Shown here: positions 25,238 to 33,818 of the stretch, piece after piece
How positions within the stretch are numbered: the first letter of the stretch is position 1
How the letters are laid out: the number at the start of each line of letters is the position of its first letter
Assembly (NCBI GenBank): GCA_013360585.1
Contig: JABWBH010000020.1
Coordinates: 1 to 64,000 of the forward strand
Source: Phycisphaerae bacterium
GTDB lineage: Bacteria > Planctomycetota > Phycisphaerae > UBA1845
Reading direction: 5' to 3'
DNA: 64,000 nucleotides
Notes under the pieces: generated by a model
Told to the model about the DNA's origin: nothing
Seen by the model: the letters and a program-made list of their open reading frames with translations, nothing else
Databases searched by the model: none
Position numbers and translations under genes: made by a program

Positions 25238-26182
25238 ATGACTTCAAGGGACCGCGCAACCCGCCTGCGTCGCTGGACCGTGCCGCGCGTTCTCAAGCTG
25301 CTCACCATCATTCTCCTCGCCGGGCTGGTGTTGCCGACGTCCTGGACCGGGTGGGTCAAGTCCTTCGTTCAGGGAATCCTGCCCTTCCAGCGTGCGGCAC
25401 AGACGGGCCTGAATACGATCGCCCCCCGCGGCGAAGACATCCCCGAGTCGATCCGGGCCGACGAGTTGCGCGCCTTGATCGAAGAGCGCGATCGTTACGA
25501 ACGCGTCGCGGCCGCGCTTCAGTCCCGCGTGGCGCAGCTTGAGGAGGAGAACGCGACGCTGCTGGCCTCCCGGTTGGACATCGTGGGCGCGGAAGGCTCG
25601 CTGATCCCTGCCGCACTGCTCGCAGAGGATCCGGCGCGCTGGCGCGAACACGTTCTGCTCGATCAAGGCTCCCGGTCGGGAGTGACGCGCGGCGCGCCGG
25701 TTACGACGCAAGCCACGTTGCTCGATGTGGGCAGCGCGGAAGGCGTGGCGCCCGCGATGGCGGTGATGCTCGGCACGTCGCTGATCGGAGTCGTCGAAGA
25801 GGCTCATCGGCTGACCTCGCGCGTTCGTCTTGTCACCGATCCCCGCACGCAGTTGAAGGTCCGGCTGGTGCGCCCGCCGGGGTCAGGCCCGGGGGCGCAG
25901 GAGGGGGAAGTGAGTGACGCGACGTACTGGCTGGAGGGGGCCGGCGACGCGGGCATGATCGTGCGCGAGGCGGTGCGCGCGGACGTGGAGGGCGGTTTGA
26001 TCCGCGTCGGTGACCTTGTCGTGGCACATCCGGTGGAATGCGCGCTGCCCGCGCCGATCCCGGTCGGACGCGTGGCGCGGATCGACCCTGACCTGAAGAA
26101 CCCGTTGCTGGCGACGCTGATTGTTCATTCTCTTGTGGATCCGCGGCCACCGCTGAAGGTGTACGTTTTCAAGCCTTTCTGA
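25238..26182 (+). CDS. mreC: Rod shape-determining protein MreC-like
   Basis: A 314-residue protein. A transmembrane helix (about 16-36) is followed by a coiled coil (DELRALIEERDRYERVAAALQSRVAQLEEEN) and the two six-stranded beta-barrel domains of MreC, ending in HSLVDPRPPLKVYVFKPF. MreC sits in the periplasm, links the elongasome to the membrane and organises peptidoglycan synthesis. ATG 25238 has GGGGGAG upstream. No mreB or mreD is adjacent, so the gene is alone; planctomycete cell shape genes are scattered and often partial. Confidence 0.85.
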   Translation: MTSRDRATRLRRWTVPRVLKLLTIILLAGLVLPTSWTGWVKSFVQGILPFQRAAQTGLNTIAPRGEDIPESIRADELRALIEERDRYERVAAALQSRVAQLEEENATLLASRLDIVGAEGSLIPAALLAEDPARWREHVLLDQGSRSGVTRGAPVTTQATLLDVGSAEGVAPAMAVMLGTSLIGVVEEAHRLTSRVRLVTDPRTQLKVRLVRPPGSGPGAQEGEVSDATYWLEGAGDAGMIVREAVRADVEGGLIRVGDLVVAHPVECALPAPIPVGRVARIDPDLKNPLLATLIVHSLVDPRPPLKVYVFKPF

Positions 26183-26244
26183 CGTCGCAGGCGGTTGCGG
26201 AATGCGGCGAGGGCGTTGTGCTTCTGCGGGGGGGGGCGGGGCGG

Positions 26245-26273
26245 TTGACAGAAGACGTAGTTCGTACTATGTT
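26245..26273 (+). promoter_or_regulatory. Consensus-like sigma-70 promoter with an operator half-site
   Basis: TTGACA at 26245-26250, a 17-base spacer and TATGTT at 26268-26273, 34 bases upstream of the GTG of the sigma-like gene. The spacer and -10 contain TTCGTACTAT, identical to the right half of the S41/PadR palindrome, but the left half is not conserved. Confidence 0.65.
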
Positions 26274-26306
26274 AGGTATCTGACGCCGCAAGAGGAGGAA
26301 CGCCCG

Positions 26307-27650
26307 GTGAACCCCGAAATCCAGAGCGCCGCTCAAAACCTGACCGATCGAGAAAACCTTCCTGCCGCCGATGCGGCCGCCCCGCCGGTCACGCTGCGCG
26401 CGGACGTCGACAGGAGACGGGCGGCTGCGCGGTCCGATCCGAGAGGTCCGCTTTCGGCGGAACGCAAGCGCCTGGTCGAAGACAATCTCGGACTGGTGGG
26501 CGTTCACCTGAAGCGTTTTGTCCCTCCGCGGTCGCGGCCGGATTGCGATCGAGAGGACTTGTACCAGGAGGGATGCCTCGGGTTGATCGAAGCCGGCGGA
26601 CGTTATGATCCGGGTTCGGCTATCCCTTTCGCGTCGTATGCGCTGGCGCGGATTCACCGCTCGGTCAGCGCCGCGATGCATGAGGAGCCGGGACTGATCC
26701 GCACGCCTGATCCGCGACGACGCCGACGCCGCAGTCGGGCGGACGCTTCCGCGCAGGACATCGCCGCTCCTCGGACAAGGCCGGTCGTTCAGTCGCTCGA
26801 TGACGGTGCGGATTCGATCAAGATCAGAGAATCGCTGGCGGCGGAGACTGATGCGGATGAGAACGCGACCGCGGCGCTTGGCGCGACGATCCGCGAGCGG
26901 ATCCGGGACAAGCATCAGCGAGCGCTGCGCGCCGCGGCGGAGGCGCTGTTGCGCAGCGGGGGCGCTCCGGCATCGCGTCCGCAGTTGCTGCGTCGCCTCG
27001 TTGAGGAGCGCCGTCTCGTCGCGCGGGAGAGCCACCGGACGCCGCTTCGTCAGCTCGCGCGCGAGACGGAATGCTCGTTCTCGCTCGTGAACCGTTGCGA
27101 TCAGGCGCTGGAGTCGCGCGCGTGCGCGATGCTGGCGGGCGATCCGGAGTTCGGGGAATTGCGGCGCCGTGCCTTGTCCTCAGAGGCGGGGTTGGACGCG
27201 GCGGTCGACGGGGATCTTGAACGCGCGGTCGTGACGGTCGGCGCGGCGGCGCTGAAGGACCGGGTTGACGCCGCGAGCGGTCCGGATCTGGCTGCACTTC
27301 TCGCGGCGATCCTTGAGACCCTCGACCGGACCGTCCTGGCGACGTGGATCGCCGACCTCTACGAAACCCTGGACGCCACGGCTCGGGAGTCGATCTGGCG
27401 CACCCTTTCGAATCCGTCCTCGCCGGTCACGGAGGCACCGCGCCGGCATCGAGAAGGGCGAAGCATTTCTTGCTTGTCGGATGAAGCCGGCCGGCTAGCC
27501 GATGCCGAAAACCTCCAACGCTGTTCAGACGGATACCCGGACAGGGTTCTCGCGCGGCGAACCCGTCACGCGGTCCCGCGAGCGAGTCGGCGTCGAAGCG
27601 GGCGCGCGTCACAGCGCCGGTCCGAGCGATTGCGATCGCCGCTGGGTTGA
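26307..27650 (+). CDS. Sigma-70 family protein with long, divergent C-terminus
   Basis: A 447-residue protein from GTG 26307 (GAGGAGG upstream). Region 2 is recognisable: LVEDNLGLVGVHLKRFVP, DREDLYQEGCLGLIEAGGRYDPGSAIPFASYALARIHRSVSAAM. A basic Arg/Asp linker follows, then a helical segment with an HTH-like TPLRQLARETECSFSLVNRC, resembling region 3/4 only loosely. The last ~70 residues (from about 375) are Arg-rich, low-complexity and look non-homologous, so the true stop may be earlier or the frame shifted. It has its own consensus promoter. It may be a group 3-like sigma or a degenerate regulator. Confidence 0.7.
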   Translation: MNPEIQSAAQNLTDRENLPAADAAAPPVTLRADVDRRRAAARSDPRGPLSAERKRLVEDNLGLVGVHLKRFVPPRSRPDCDREDLYQEGCLGLIEAGGRYDPGSAIPFASYALARIHRSVSAAMHEEPGLIRTPDPRRRRRRSRADASAQDIAAPRTRPVVQSLDDGADSIKIRESLAAETDADENATAALGATIRERIRDKHQRALRAAAEALLRSGGAPASRPQLLRRLVEERRLVARESHRTPLRQLARETECSFSLVNRCDQALESRACAMLAGDPEFGELRRRALSSEAGLDAAVDGDLERAVVTVGAAALKDRVDAASGPDLAALLAAILETLDRTVLATWIADLYETLDATARESIWRTLSNPSSPVTEAPRRHREGRSISCLSDEAGRLADAENLQRCSDGYPDRVLARRTRHAVPRASRRRSGRASQRRSERLRSPLG

Positions 27651-27764
27651 ATCCCGACGCGGAGCGTGGCGTGCTCCGGACGCACTCTCAAGCCGGCGTG
27701 AAGTCGGATCGGGATGCTTTCGGATGCGGAGTTTCAGGCGGATCCGACGTCTGCGGCGAGCGCG

Positions 27765-28028
27765 TCAGGCGGTGGCATCCTGCGGCTTCCACTGCCGCTT
27801 GACGGGCTTGACGACCAAGCCGTCCCGGATGGCGCGGGTGGAGACGCGGATGCGGCACACCTTTCCGTCGATGATGGCGCGGACCGTCTGAATGTTCGGT
27901 TTGAAACGACGGCGGGTGACGCCGGTCGTCTTCTTACCGACGCCGCCGAGATACTTGGCCTTGCCGCGCCGGGCGATCTGGTTGCCGACGCGGGTCCGCT
28001 TTCCGGTGAACTTGCATACACGAGGCAT
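27765..28028 (-). CDS. rpmB: 50S ribosomal protein L28
   Basis: An 87-residue protein starting MPRVCKFTGKRTRVGNQIARRG, with the L28 core VTRRRFKPNIQTVRAIIDGKVCRIRVSTRAIRDGLV. It is a component of the large ribosomal subunit. The long open frame before ATG 28028 is not conserved. A strong extended -10 promoter lies 80 bases upstream. The gene stands alone, without the rpmG partner seen in many bacteria. Confidence 0.93.
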   Translation of the reverse strand: MPRVCKFTGKRTRVGNQIARRGKAKYLGGVGKKTTGVTRRRFKPNIQTVRAIIDGKVCRIRVSTRAIRDGLVVKPVKRQWKPQDATA

Positions 28029-28351
28029 CGCACTGATCCTTTTGCCATCGACGGGCGCCCCGCCCGCCACAAAACCCGATCGCATCGCCACGAAGCGCGA
28101 GCCGGGTAGTATAACATTCTCGGGTCGGATGACAAGTTGTCGGAGCATCCTGAATCCTGGGCGACTTCGGAGAACCCCGCTCAAACGCCAAAGCTCTGTG
28201 ATCGCCGACAACAAAATCAGACGAACGCGCCTTGTCCGCGACGAAGCGGCGTGGTTACGATGCAGGAGTCCCTGCGAGTCAAAGGACCGGATCGCGGCGA
28301 ACCGCCTCTCCAGGCCAGTAAGTCTTGCAGGATTTATTAAAAAGGTGATTT
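28029..28351. other. 323-base intergenic region between divergent genes
   Basis: Contains the rpmB promoter on the minus strand. The A+T-rich stretch just before the LolA-like gene (ATTTATTAAAAAGGTGATTT) carries that gene's ribosome binding site. No other gene or RNA is convincing. Confidence 0.5.
28108..28135 (-). promoter_or_regulatory. rpmB promoter (extended -10)
   Basis: On the minus strand, TTGTCA (28135-28130), a 16-base spacer and TATACT (28113-28108) preceded by TG at the extended -10 position. Spacing and consensus are good. It lies 80 bases upstream of the L28 start. Confidence 0.7.
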
Positions 28352-29239
28352 ATGATTAGTGCTACGTCGTTGAGAGGTCGGAAAAGTCTGGCCGGTTGGG
28401 GGTTGGCGGTCGGATTGTTGATCGGTGGGGTCAGTGTGCGGGGTCAGGAAGGGGGAACCGCGCCGCCCGCGCCTTCGGCTCCCCAGGCGGAACCCAAAAA
28501 AGACCTTCCCGCGGGGAAGGAGATCGTCGAAAGGCATCTGAAAGCGGTAGGCGGGCGCGAGGCGATCATGAAGCACACCTCGCGTGTTCTGAAAGCGACG
28601 ATGTCGTCGCCGATGATGCCGGGGGAGATGCAACTCGAGATGATCGGCGCCAAGCCGAACAAACTCGTTCAGAAGGTTTCGACGCCGCAGGGAGACATGA
28701 CCGCCGGGTTTGACGGGAAGGTGGCGTGGGCGAACAACGCGATGATGGGCCCGATGCTGCTTGAAGGCGATCAGGCCGAGGGGTTGAAGCAGCAGGCGGA
28801 CTTTTATGACGACGCGAAGGATCTGAGCCGGTTCAAGAGCGTGGAAACCGTGGATCTCGTCGATTTCGAGGGCCGCAAGTGCTACAAGGTCCGCCTGATT
28901 GAAGGCGAGAACGACGAAACGATCGAGTACTACGACGCGGAGACGGGCATGCAGGCGGGTCAGGTGGCGAAGCAGACCGGGATGGCCGGCGAGATGGAAG
29001 TCACGATGGTGCTCCAGGAGTACAAGGAGTTCGGCGGCGTCAAGAGTCCGACGAAGTTGATCGTCCGCGCGATGGGGATGGAGCAGGTTCTGACGGTCAA
29101 CTCGATCGAGTACGACAAGGTGGAGCCGTCGGTGTTCGATCTTCCCGAGGAGATCAAGGCGCTTCTGAAGGAGAAGGAAGCGACCGACAAGCCCGTAAGC
29201 GGCGAGACGAAGCCGGCGGAACCGAAGCCCCAGCCTTAA
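28352..29239 (+). CDS. LolA-like exported protein
   Basis: A 295-residue protein with a signal peptide (residues 1-31, ending VRGQ), then a Pro/Ala-rich linker. The rest has the layout of LolA/LppX-like half-barrels and MucB/RseB N-domains: EIVERHLKAVGGREAIMKHTSRVLKATM, GEMQLEMIGAKPNKLVQKVS, GFDGKVAWANN, a loop rich in Met, and EYYDAETGMQAGQVAKQ. Proteins with this pattern carry lipid or lipoprotein in the periplasm. ATG 28352 has AAAGGTG 5 bases before it. A C-terminal Lys/Glu/Pro tail and a terminator follow. It appears monocistronic. Confidence 0.75.
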   Translation: MISATSLRGRKSLAGWGLAVGLLIGGVSVRGQEGGTAPPAPSAPQAEPKKDLPAGKEIVERHLKAVGGREAIMKHTSRVLKATMSSPMMPGEMQLEMIGAKPNKLVQKVSTPQGDMTAGFDGKVAWANNAMMGPMLLEGDQAEGLKQQADFYDDAKDLSRFKSVETVDLVDFEGRKCYKVRLIEGENDETIEYYDAETGMQAGQVAKQTGMAGEMEVTMVLQEYKEFGGVKSPTKLIVRAMGMEQVLTVNSIEYDKVEPSVFDLPEEIKALLKEKEATDKPVSGETKPAEPKPQP

Positions 29240-29275
29240 TCGCGCTGAACGCCCGCCGCAATCTGGTCATTGAGC

Positions 29276-29305
29276 GCCCTTCGGAAGTGATTCCGGAGGG
29301 CTTTT
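29276..29305 (+). terminator. Rho-independent terminator
   Basis: Stem GCCCTTCGGA / TCCGGAGGGC (10 pairs, one G-T) with a 6-base loop and TTTT directly after it. It ends the LolA-like gene transcript 40 bases past its stop. Confidence 0.85.
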
Positions 29306-29391
29306 CATTGCGCGGTATTCCGACGACGGGGGCTCGAGGTTACGCTCCTTGTGTCGGAGCGGATCACGCTTTCTGCGCCAGGGAGAACCGG

Positions 29392-31890
29392 ATGAGCGGT
29401 GAAACACATGCGGATGCGGAGGTGATTGAGCTGAAAGCAGCGACTTCTCCGGACCCGCTGGCGGCGGACCGGCTTCGCTGGCGCTGCGACCCGGCGTGGC
29501 TGACGTTCGACTCGACGGCGGAGCTGGAGCCGATCGAGGGGGTCATCGGTCAGGAATCCGCGATCGATGCGTTACAGTTCGGTCTGGAGGTGGCGGCGGC
29601 CGGGCAGAATATTTTCGTTAGAGGGCTGACCGGGACGGGGCGTCTGACGCTGATCCGGCGGATGTTGACGCAGATCCGGCTGGCGTGCCCGACGGCGCGG
29701 GACCGATGCTACGTTCACAATTTCACGTCGCCGGAGCGACCGCGGCTTGTGACGCTTCCGCGAGGACAGGCGCCGGCGTTCCGGCGTGCGATGGAGGAGC
29801 TGTCCGAATTCATTCGCGTCGATCTGCCCGGGGTGCTGCGCAGCGAGGCGTTCGAAGCGAAGAAGACCGCGTTGGAGCAAGCGTCGCAGCGGGAGGCGGC
29901 GGCGCTGATCGCGCCGTTCGAGCAGGCGCTGAAGGACAGCGGGCTGGCGCTGGTGACAGTGATGGTGGGTCCGGTGTCGCAGGCGGCGCTGTTTCCGATC
30001 GTCGAGGGGCGTCCGGTTCCGCCGGAGCAGTGGCAGGAATTGCGGCAATCCGGTCGCGTCTCGGACGCCGAGGCGGCGGAATTTCAGAAGAAGCACGACG
30101 CCTTTCAGGCGCAGCTTGCGACGGTGATGGAGCAGGTCAGCGCGGCGCGTTCACGACAGGCTCAGGCGCTGGCGCAACTGCGCGAGCAGCAGGTCCGCGA
30201 TGTTCTGAAGTCCTACGTCTCGCGAATTCTCGGATGTTTTGAGGATCCGAACGTCGGCGTGTTCCTCGGCGAGGTGGTGGACGACGCGGTGCGCCGCCTT
30301 GCACGTCCGCGCGAAGAGGAGGAGGACTTCACGCAGCTTTACCGCGTGAACGTGTTGATCTCGCGCGGCGGCGACGACGGGTGCGAGATCGTCGTCGAGA
30401 CGGTGCCGACGATGTCAAACCTGCTGGGGGTGATTGAGCGTCGTTTCGACCGGGAAGGCGTGGGGCGGACGAATCACATGCTGATCCGGGCCGGATCGCT
30501 GCTACGGGCGGACGGCGGCTACCTGATTCTCGAAGCGCGGGACATTCTCAGCGAGCCGGGGGCGTGGCGGGTGCTGCTGCGGACGCTGAAGACGGGGCGT
30601 CTCGAGATCGTCCCGCCGGAGGTGACGCTGCCGTGGTGGGGTCCGTCGATGCAGCCCGAGCCGATCGACGTGGCGGTGAAAGTGATCCTGCTGGGCGACG
30701 CGGAGATCTACGCCCTGCTGGACGCCTACGACGCCGATTTTCCGAACCTTTTCAAGGTGCTGGCGGATTTCGACACGGTCATCGCGCGATCGAAAGACAG
30801 CGCGATGCAATACGGGCGCGTTCTGGCGCGGATCGCGCGTGAGGAGGGTCTCCCGCCGTTTGAGCGCGGGGCGGTAGCGGCGCTCGTTGAGCACGGGGCG
30901 CGGATCGCCGGCCAGGGCGGGAAGCTGACGACGCGGTTCGGGCGGCTGGCGGACATCGCCCGTGAGGCCGCGTTCGTGGCGGGCAAGAGCGGACGTACTT
31001 CCGTGTCGGACGGGCACGTCGGGGAGGCGGTGCGGCGGACGAAGCGTCGGGCGGAGATGCCGTCCCGGCGGTTCCGGGAGGCGATCGCGGAGGGCACGAT
31101 CAAGATCGCGGTGTCGGGCAGCGCCGTCGGGCAGATCAACGGACTGGCGGTCATGCAGGCGGGGCCGCTCACTTACGGATTTCCCGCGCGCATCACCGCG
31201 ACGATCGGACCGGGGTCGGCGGGGGTGATCAACATCGACCGGGAGGCGGATCTGTCGGGCGCGATTCATACGAAGGGTTTTTACATTCTCGGCGGACTGC
31301 TGCGGACGCTGCTGCGCACGCATCACCCGCTGGCGTTCAACGCTTCGATCGCGTTCGAGCAGAGCTACGGCGGGATCGACGGGGATTCGGCGTCGGGGGC
31401 GGAGATCTGCTGCCTGCTGAGCGCGCTGACGGACATTCCGCTTCGTCAGGATCTGGCGATGACGGGGGCGATCGACCAGGTGGGGAACATTCTGACGATC
31501 GGCGCGGCGAACGAGAAGATCGAGGGGTTCTTTGACGCCTGCCGGGATCTGGGGCTGACGGGAACCCAGGGCGTCATCATTCCGGCGTCGAACGCGCCGG
31601 ACCTGATGCTGCGACCGGACGTCGTCGAGACGTGCCGCGCGGGGAAGTTTCACGTCTACGCGGTGGACCACGTGCGGACGGCGCTGGGACTTCTGACGGG
31701 CATCGAGGCCGGAGAACCGGACGAACTGGGTTTGTATCCGGATGAGACGTTGCTGGGGGTTGCGGTGGGCCGGGCGTACGAATACTGGATCAAGGCGTCG
31801 CAGAACGCGCCGCAGTTTGCGCCGATGCCCGACGAGGCGGAGGGCGTCGGGTCCGCGGGGCAAACCCCCGCCGCGGCGGAACCGTCATGA
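29392..31890 (+). CDS. Lon-like ATP-dependent protease (AAA_32 and Lon proteolytic domain)
   Basis: An 832-residue protein from ATG 29392 (AGGGAG upstream). An N-terminal AAA_32 ATPase has a P-loop with Arg in place of the usual Lys (FVRGLTGTGRLTL), as is common in this family, and a Walker-B-like GGYLILEARDIL. A coiled insert spans about 130-300. The C-terminal Lon protease domain has the dyad Ser666 (GIDGDSASG) and Lys709 (AANEKIEGFF), 43 residues apart as in Lon. It degrades cytoplasmic proteins; substrates are unknown. No chaperone or other protease is adjacent. It is distinct from Lon itself, which has a LAN domain missing here. Confidence 0.92.
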   Translation: MSGETHADAEVIELKAATSPDPLAADRLRWRCDPAWLTFDSTAELEPIEGVIGQESAIDALQFGLEVAAAGQNIFVRGLTGTGRLTLIRRMLTQIRLACPTARDRCYVHNFTSPERPRLVTLPRGQAPAFRRAMEELSEFIRVDLPGVLRSEAFEAKKTALEQASQREAAALIAPFEQALKDSGLALVTVMVGPVSQAALFPIVEGRPVPPEQWQELRQSGRVSDAEAAEFQKKHDAFQAQLATVMEQVSAARSRQAQALAQLREQQVRDVLKSYVSRILGCFEDPNVGVFLGEVVDDAVRRLARPREEEEDFTQLYRVNVLISRGGDDGCEIVVETVPTMSNLLGVIERRFDREGVGRTNHMLIRAGSLLRADGGYLILEARDILSEPGAWRVLLRTLKTGRLEIVPPEVTLPWWGPSMQPEPIDVAVKVILLGDAEIYALLDAYDADFPNLFKVLADFDTVIARSKDSAMQYGRVLARIAREEGLPPFERGAVAALVEHGARIAGQGGKLTTRFGRLADIAREAAFVAGKSGRTSVSDGHVGEAVRRTKRRAEMPSRRFREAIAEGTIKIAVSGSAVGQINGLAVMQAGPLTYGFPARITATIGPGSAGVINIDREADLSGAIHTKGFYILGGLLRTLLRTHHPLAFNASIAFEQSYGGIDGDSASGAEICCLLSALTDIPLRQDLAMTGAIDQVGNILTIGAANEKIEGFFDACRDLGLTGTQGVIIPASNAPDLMLRPDVVETCRAGKFHVYAVDHVRTALGLLTGIEAGEPDELGLYPDETLLGVAVGRAYEYWIKASQNAPQFAPMPDEAEGVGSAGQTPAAAEPS

Positions 31891-31909
31891 AGCCGCCGGC
31901 CCGCGGCGC

Positions 31910-32857
31910 TCAGCGGGGGGCGCCCGGAGCGGGGACGGGCCGGTCATCCACGACGAGCTTCGAAAGCAGCCAGAGTTCGCCGACCAGCAGGACGACGGCA
32001 ACCGGCATCATCGCGTAGCCCGCGAAATCATGAAAGTACTTCTCGACCGCGCGGCTGCCGTCGGTGGCGAGGAGGAGCCACGCCGTGGCGACGACGCGGA
32101 CGACGTTGCAGGCGATCGCCACGGGAACGCTGGATATCACGAGGACGATCTTCTGCCACGCGGGACGGCGGATTGAGAGGGCGAGGAAGGCTGCAACGAT
32201 CAGAAACGTGGTCATCATGCGCAATCCGCTGCACGCCTCGACCACGCCGACCTGCACGCGGTCGTTGAGCGTGAGGATGTTGCCCTCGCGGCGGACGACG
32301 ATGCCCGCCAGGTCGAGCACGAAGTTGGCGGCGGTGGTGGCTTGCGCCTGAAGCGGGTTCGAGATCGCGTTGTGGATGCGTCCCGGGAGGGGAACCATCA
32401 AAAACAGAAACGCGAGGATCCAGAAGACGCGCCGGAACAGCGCGCCGCCGCCGATCCACCACACCAGGCCGATGACCTCAAGCACGAATGCGTAGCGCTC
32501 GACGGACTGCCGCAAGTCGAGCAGGCCTTTGTAGCGCGCGGCCTCGGCCGCGAGGACGATCAACGCCGCGGGCCAGAACGGACGGACCTCCTGCGTTCTC
32601 AGCAGCGATCGCTTTTCCCACAGCAGGTAGATCGCGACAAGGGGCACGAAGGCCCCCGCCGAGTAATCCTCGCTGGACTTCCAGTCCCGGGCGAGTTCCG
32701 TAAGCGTCGTCCAGTACGACGCCGTCAAAGCGCCGAGCAGCACGATCAGCGCGGTCAGCGCGGCTCGCGCGGTCTGCGGAGGGGCGGGGATTCCGGCCTC
32801 GCTGCCGATCTGCGTGGGACCGCCCTGCGTGACGGTCGGGTCCGGTGCGAGACTCAC
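31910..32857 (-). CDS. Exosortase
   Basis: A 315-residue membrane protein with about eight transmembrane helices. The catalytic triad positions are present: Cys209 in VVEACSGLRMM, Arg254 in ACNVVRVV and His276 in KYFHDFAGYAMM. Exosortases cleave and transfer proteins bearing C-terminal PEP-CTERM-type signals, and are usually encoded in exopolysaccharide clusters. The start overlaps the EpsI gene by 4 bases, so the two are translationally coupled. The C-terminus ends in a Pro-rich cytoplasmic tail. The exact exosortase subtype cannot be named from sequence alone. Confidence 0.92.
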   Translation of the reverse strand: MSLAPDPTVTQGGPTQIGSEAGIPAPPQTARAALTALIVLLGALTASYWTTLTELARDWKSSEDYSAGAFVPLVAIYLLWEKRSLLRTQEVRPFWPAALIVLAAEAARYKGLLDLRQSVERYAFVLEVIGLVWWIGGGALFRRVFWILAFLFLMVPLPGRIHNAISNPLQAQATTAANFVLDLAGIVVRREGNILTLNDRVQVGVVEACSGLRMMTTFLIVAAFLALSIRRPAWQKIVLVISSVPVAIACNVVRVVATAWLLLATDGSRAVEKYFHDFAGYAMMPVAVVLLVGELWLLSKLVVDDRPVPAPGAPR

Positions 32858-33600
32858 GGCGCGTCTCCGGGGTGGACGGACGGAAGCGAGGCTTCGTGGG
32901 GCATGAGGTCGAGGATCGGCCCGGCGGTCGCGATCGCGAGGCGCCGCACGGATTCGACGGATTGCTCCGCACCGCCCGGGCCTTCCGGAACGTCAGCGTC
33001 GATCAGAACCCGCGCCGCGTAGCGGGCGCCGCGGTCGCCCCTCAACGCGGTGCGGATCAGCCACGACACGTCGGGACCGCGCGCGCCGTCGGCGATGTAG
33101 TAATGAAGCACGGCTTTGAACACCGGTTTGAGGTCGCCCTGACGGAAGAAAAACATCTGGCAGGGAAGCTCCTGACCGTCCGGCAGGGGCAGCAGCGTGG
33201 AGTCGACGCGGACCTGGGTCCAGCCCTGTCCGACATAGCAGACTTCGGGGCGATGCGGCGTGAGGTCGCGGAGATTCAGCCCGTAACCGACAAAAAGCGA
33301 GGCGCGGGGTAGCCCATCAGAGGATGCGTAGATGCGACACACGTGATCCGACGTGTCGGTGGCGCGTGCCAGCAACTCGTCGAGGACGAACGCCGTTCCG
33401 GTCCAGCCGGGAAGTTCGAGAGGAAGGTTCTCAAGGGCTCCCTTCGGAAGGGGCGCGCTTTCGAGCAGGCGTCCGTACCTGGCGGAGGCGTGGCGGAAAT
33501 GCAGGCCTCCCGCCGCAACGACGATCAAGGCTGCCGCGACCGGCAGCCGCAACGACCGGGCGGTCTGAACCGCGGCAGGTTTCGCTTCCGCAAGAGTCAT
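32854..33600 (-). CDS. Exosortase-associated EpsI family protein (DUF3485)
   Basis: A 248-residue protein with one N-terminal transmembrane helix (about 19-36) and a periplasmic DUF3485 domain: LPLELPGWTG, DELLARATDTSDHVCRIYAS, LFVGYGLNLRDLTPHRPEVCYVGQGW and QMFFFRQGD. EpsI domains accompany exosortases, either as separate genes or fused. It lies directly upstream of the exosortase with a 4-base overlap. The divergent beta-helix lipoprotein gene shares its 5' intergenic region. Its biochemical role is unknown. Confidence 0.9.
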   Translation of the reverse strand: MTLAEAKPAAVQTARSLRLPVAAALIVVAAGGLHFRHASARYGRLLESAPLPKGALENLPLELPGWTGTAFVLDELLARATDTSDHVCRIYASSDGLPRASLFVGYGLNLRDLTPHRPEVCYVGQGWTQVRVDSTLLPLPDGQELPCQMFFFRQGDLKPVFKAVLHYYIADGARGPDVSWLIRTALRGDRGARYAARVLIDADVPEGPGGAEQSVESVRRLAIATAGPILDLMPHEASLPSVHPGDAP

Positions 33601-33723
33601 TGCGCTTTTCCGAGGGCTGTCGCATTATCGCGCCTCCGACACGGGAAGGCGAGTCCGCGGTAACGACATCGGCAGGATGGCGCCTAGGGCTTTTGCCGGT
33701 TCCGTCAAGATCAACGTCCTACT

Positions 33724-33742
33724 TTAACGTTTGTTAACGTTT
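33724..33742. repeat. TTAACGTTT direct repeat, one helical turn apart
   Basis: TTAACGTTT-G-TTAACGTTT places two copies 10 bases apart, each containing the palindrome AACGTT. It lies in the shared 218-base promoter region of epsI and the beta-helix lipoprotein, and may be a tandem regulator-binding site. Confidence 0.55.
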
Positions 33743-33818
33743 TCGGATGATTGCAAATCCTACATTCCTTCCGGTAGGGTGCGAAGCTCGGCAATTCTCG
33801 AAGGATGGGGAAAGAAGC

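Noticed and set aside
29620-29660. Degenerate P-loop in the Lon-like protease as evidence of a pseudogene
   Set aside because: Arg in place of Lys at this position is common in AAA_32 proteases, and the Ser-Lys dyad is intact with the correct spacing.
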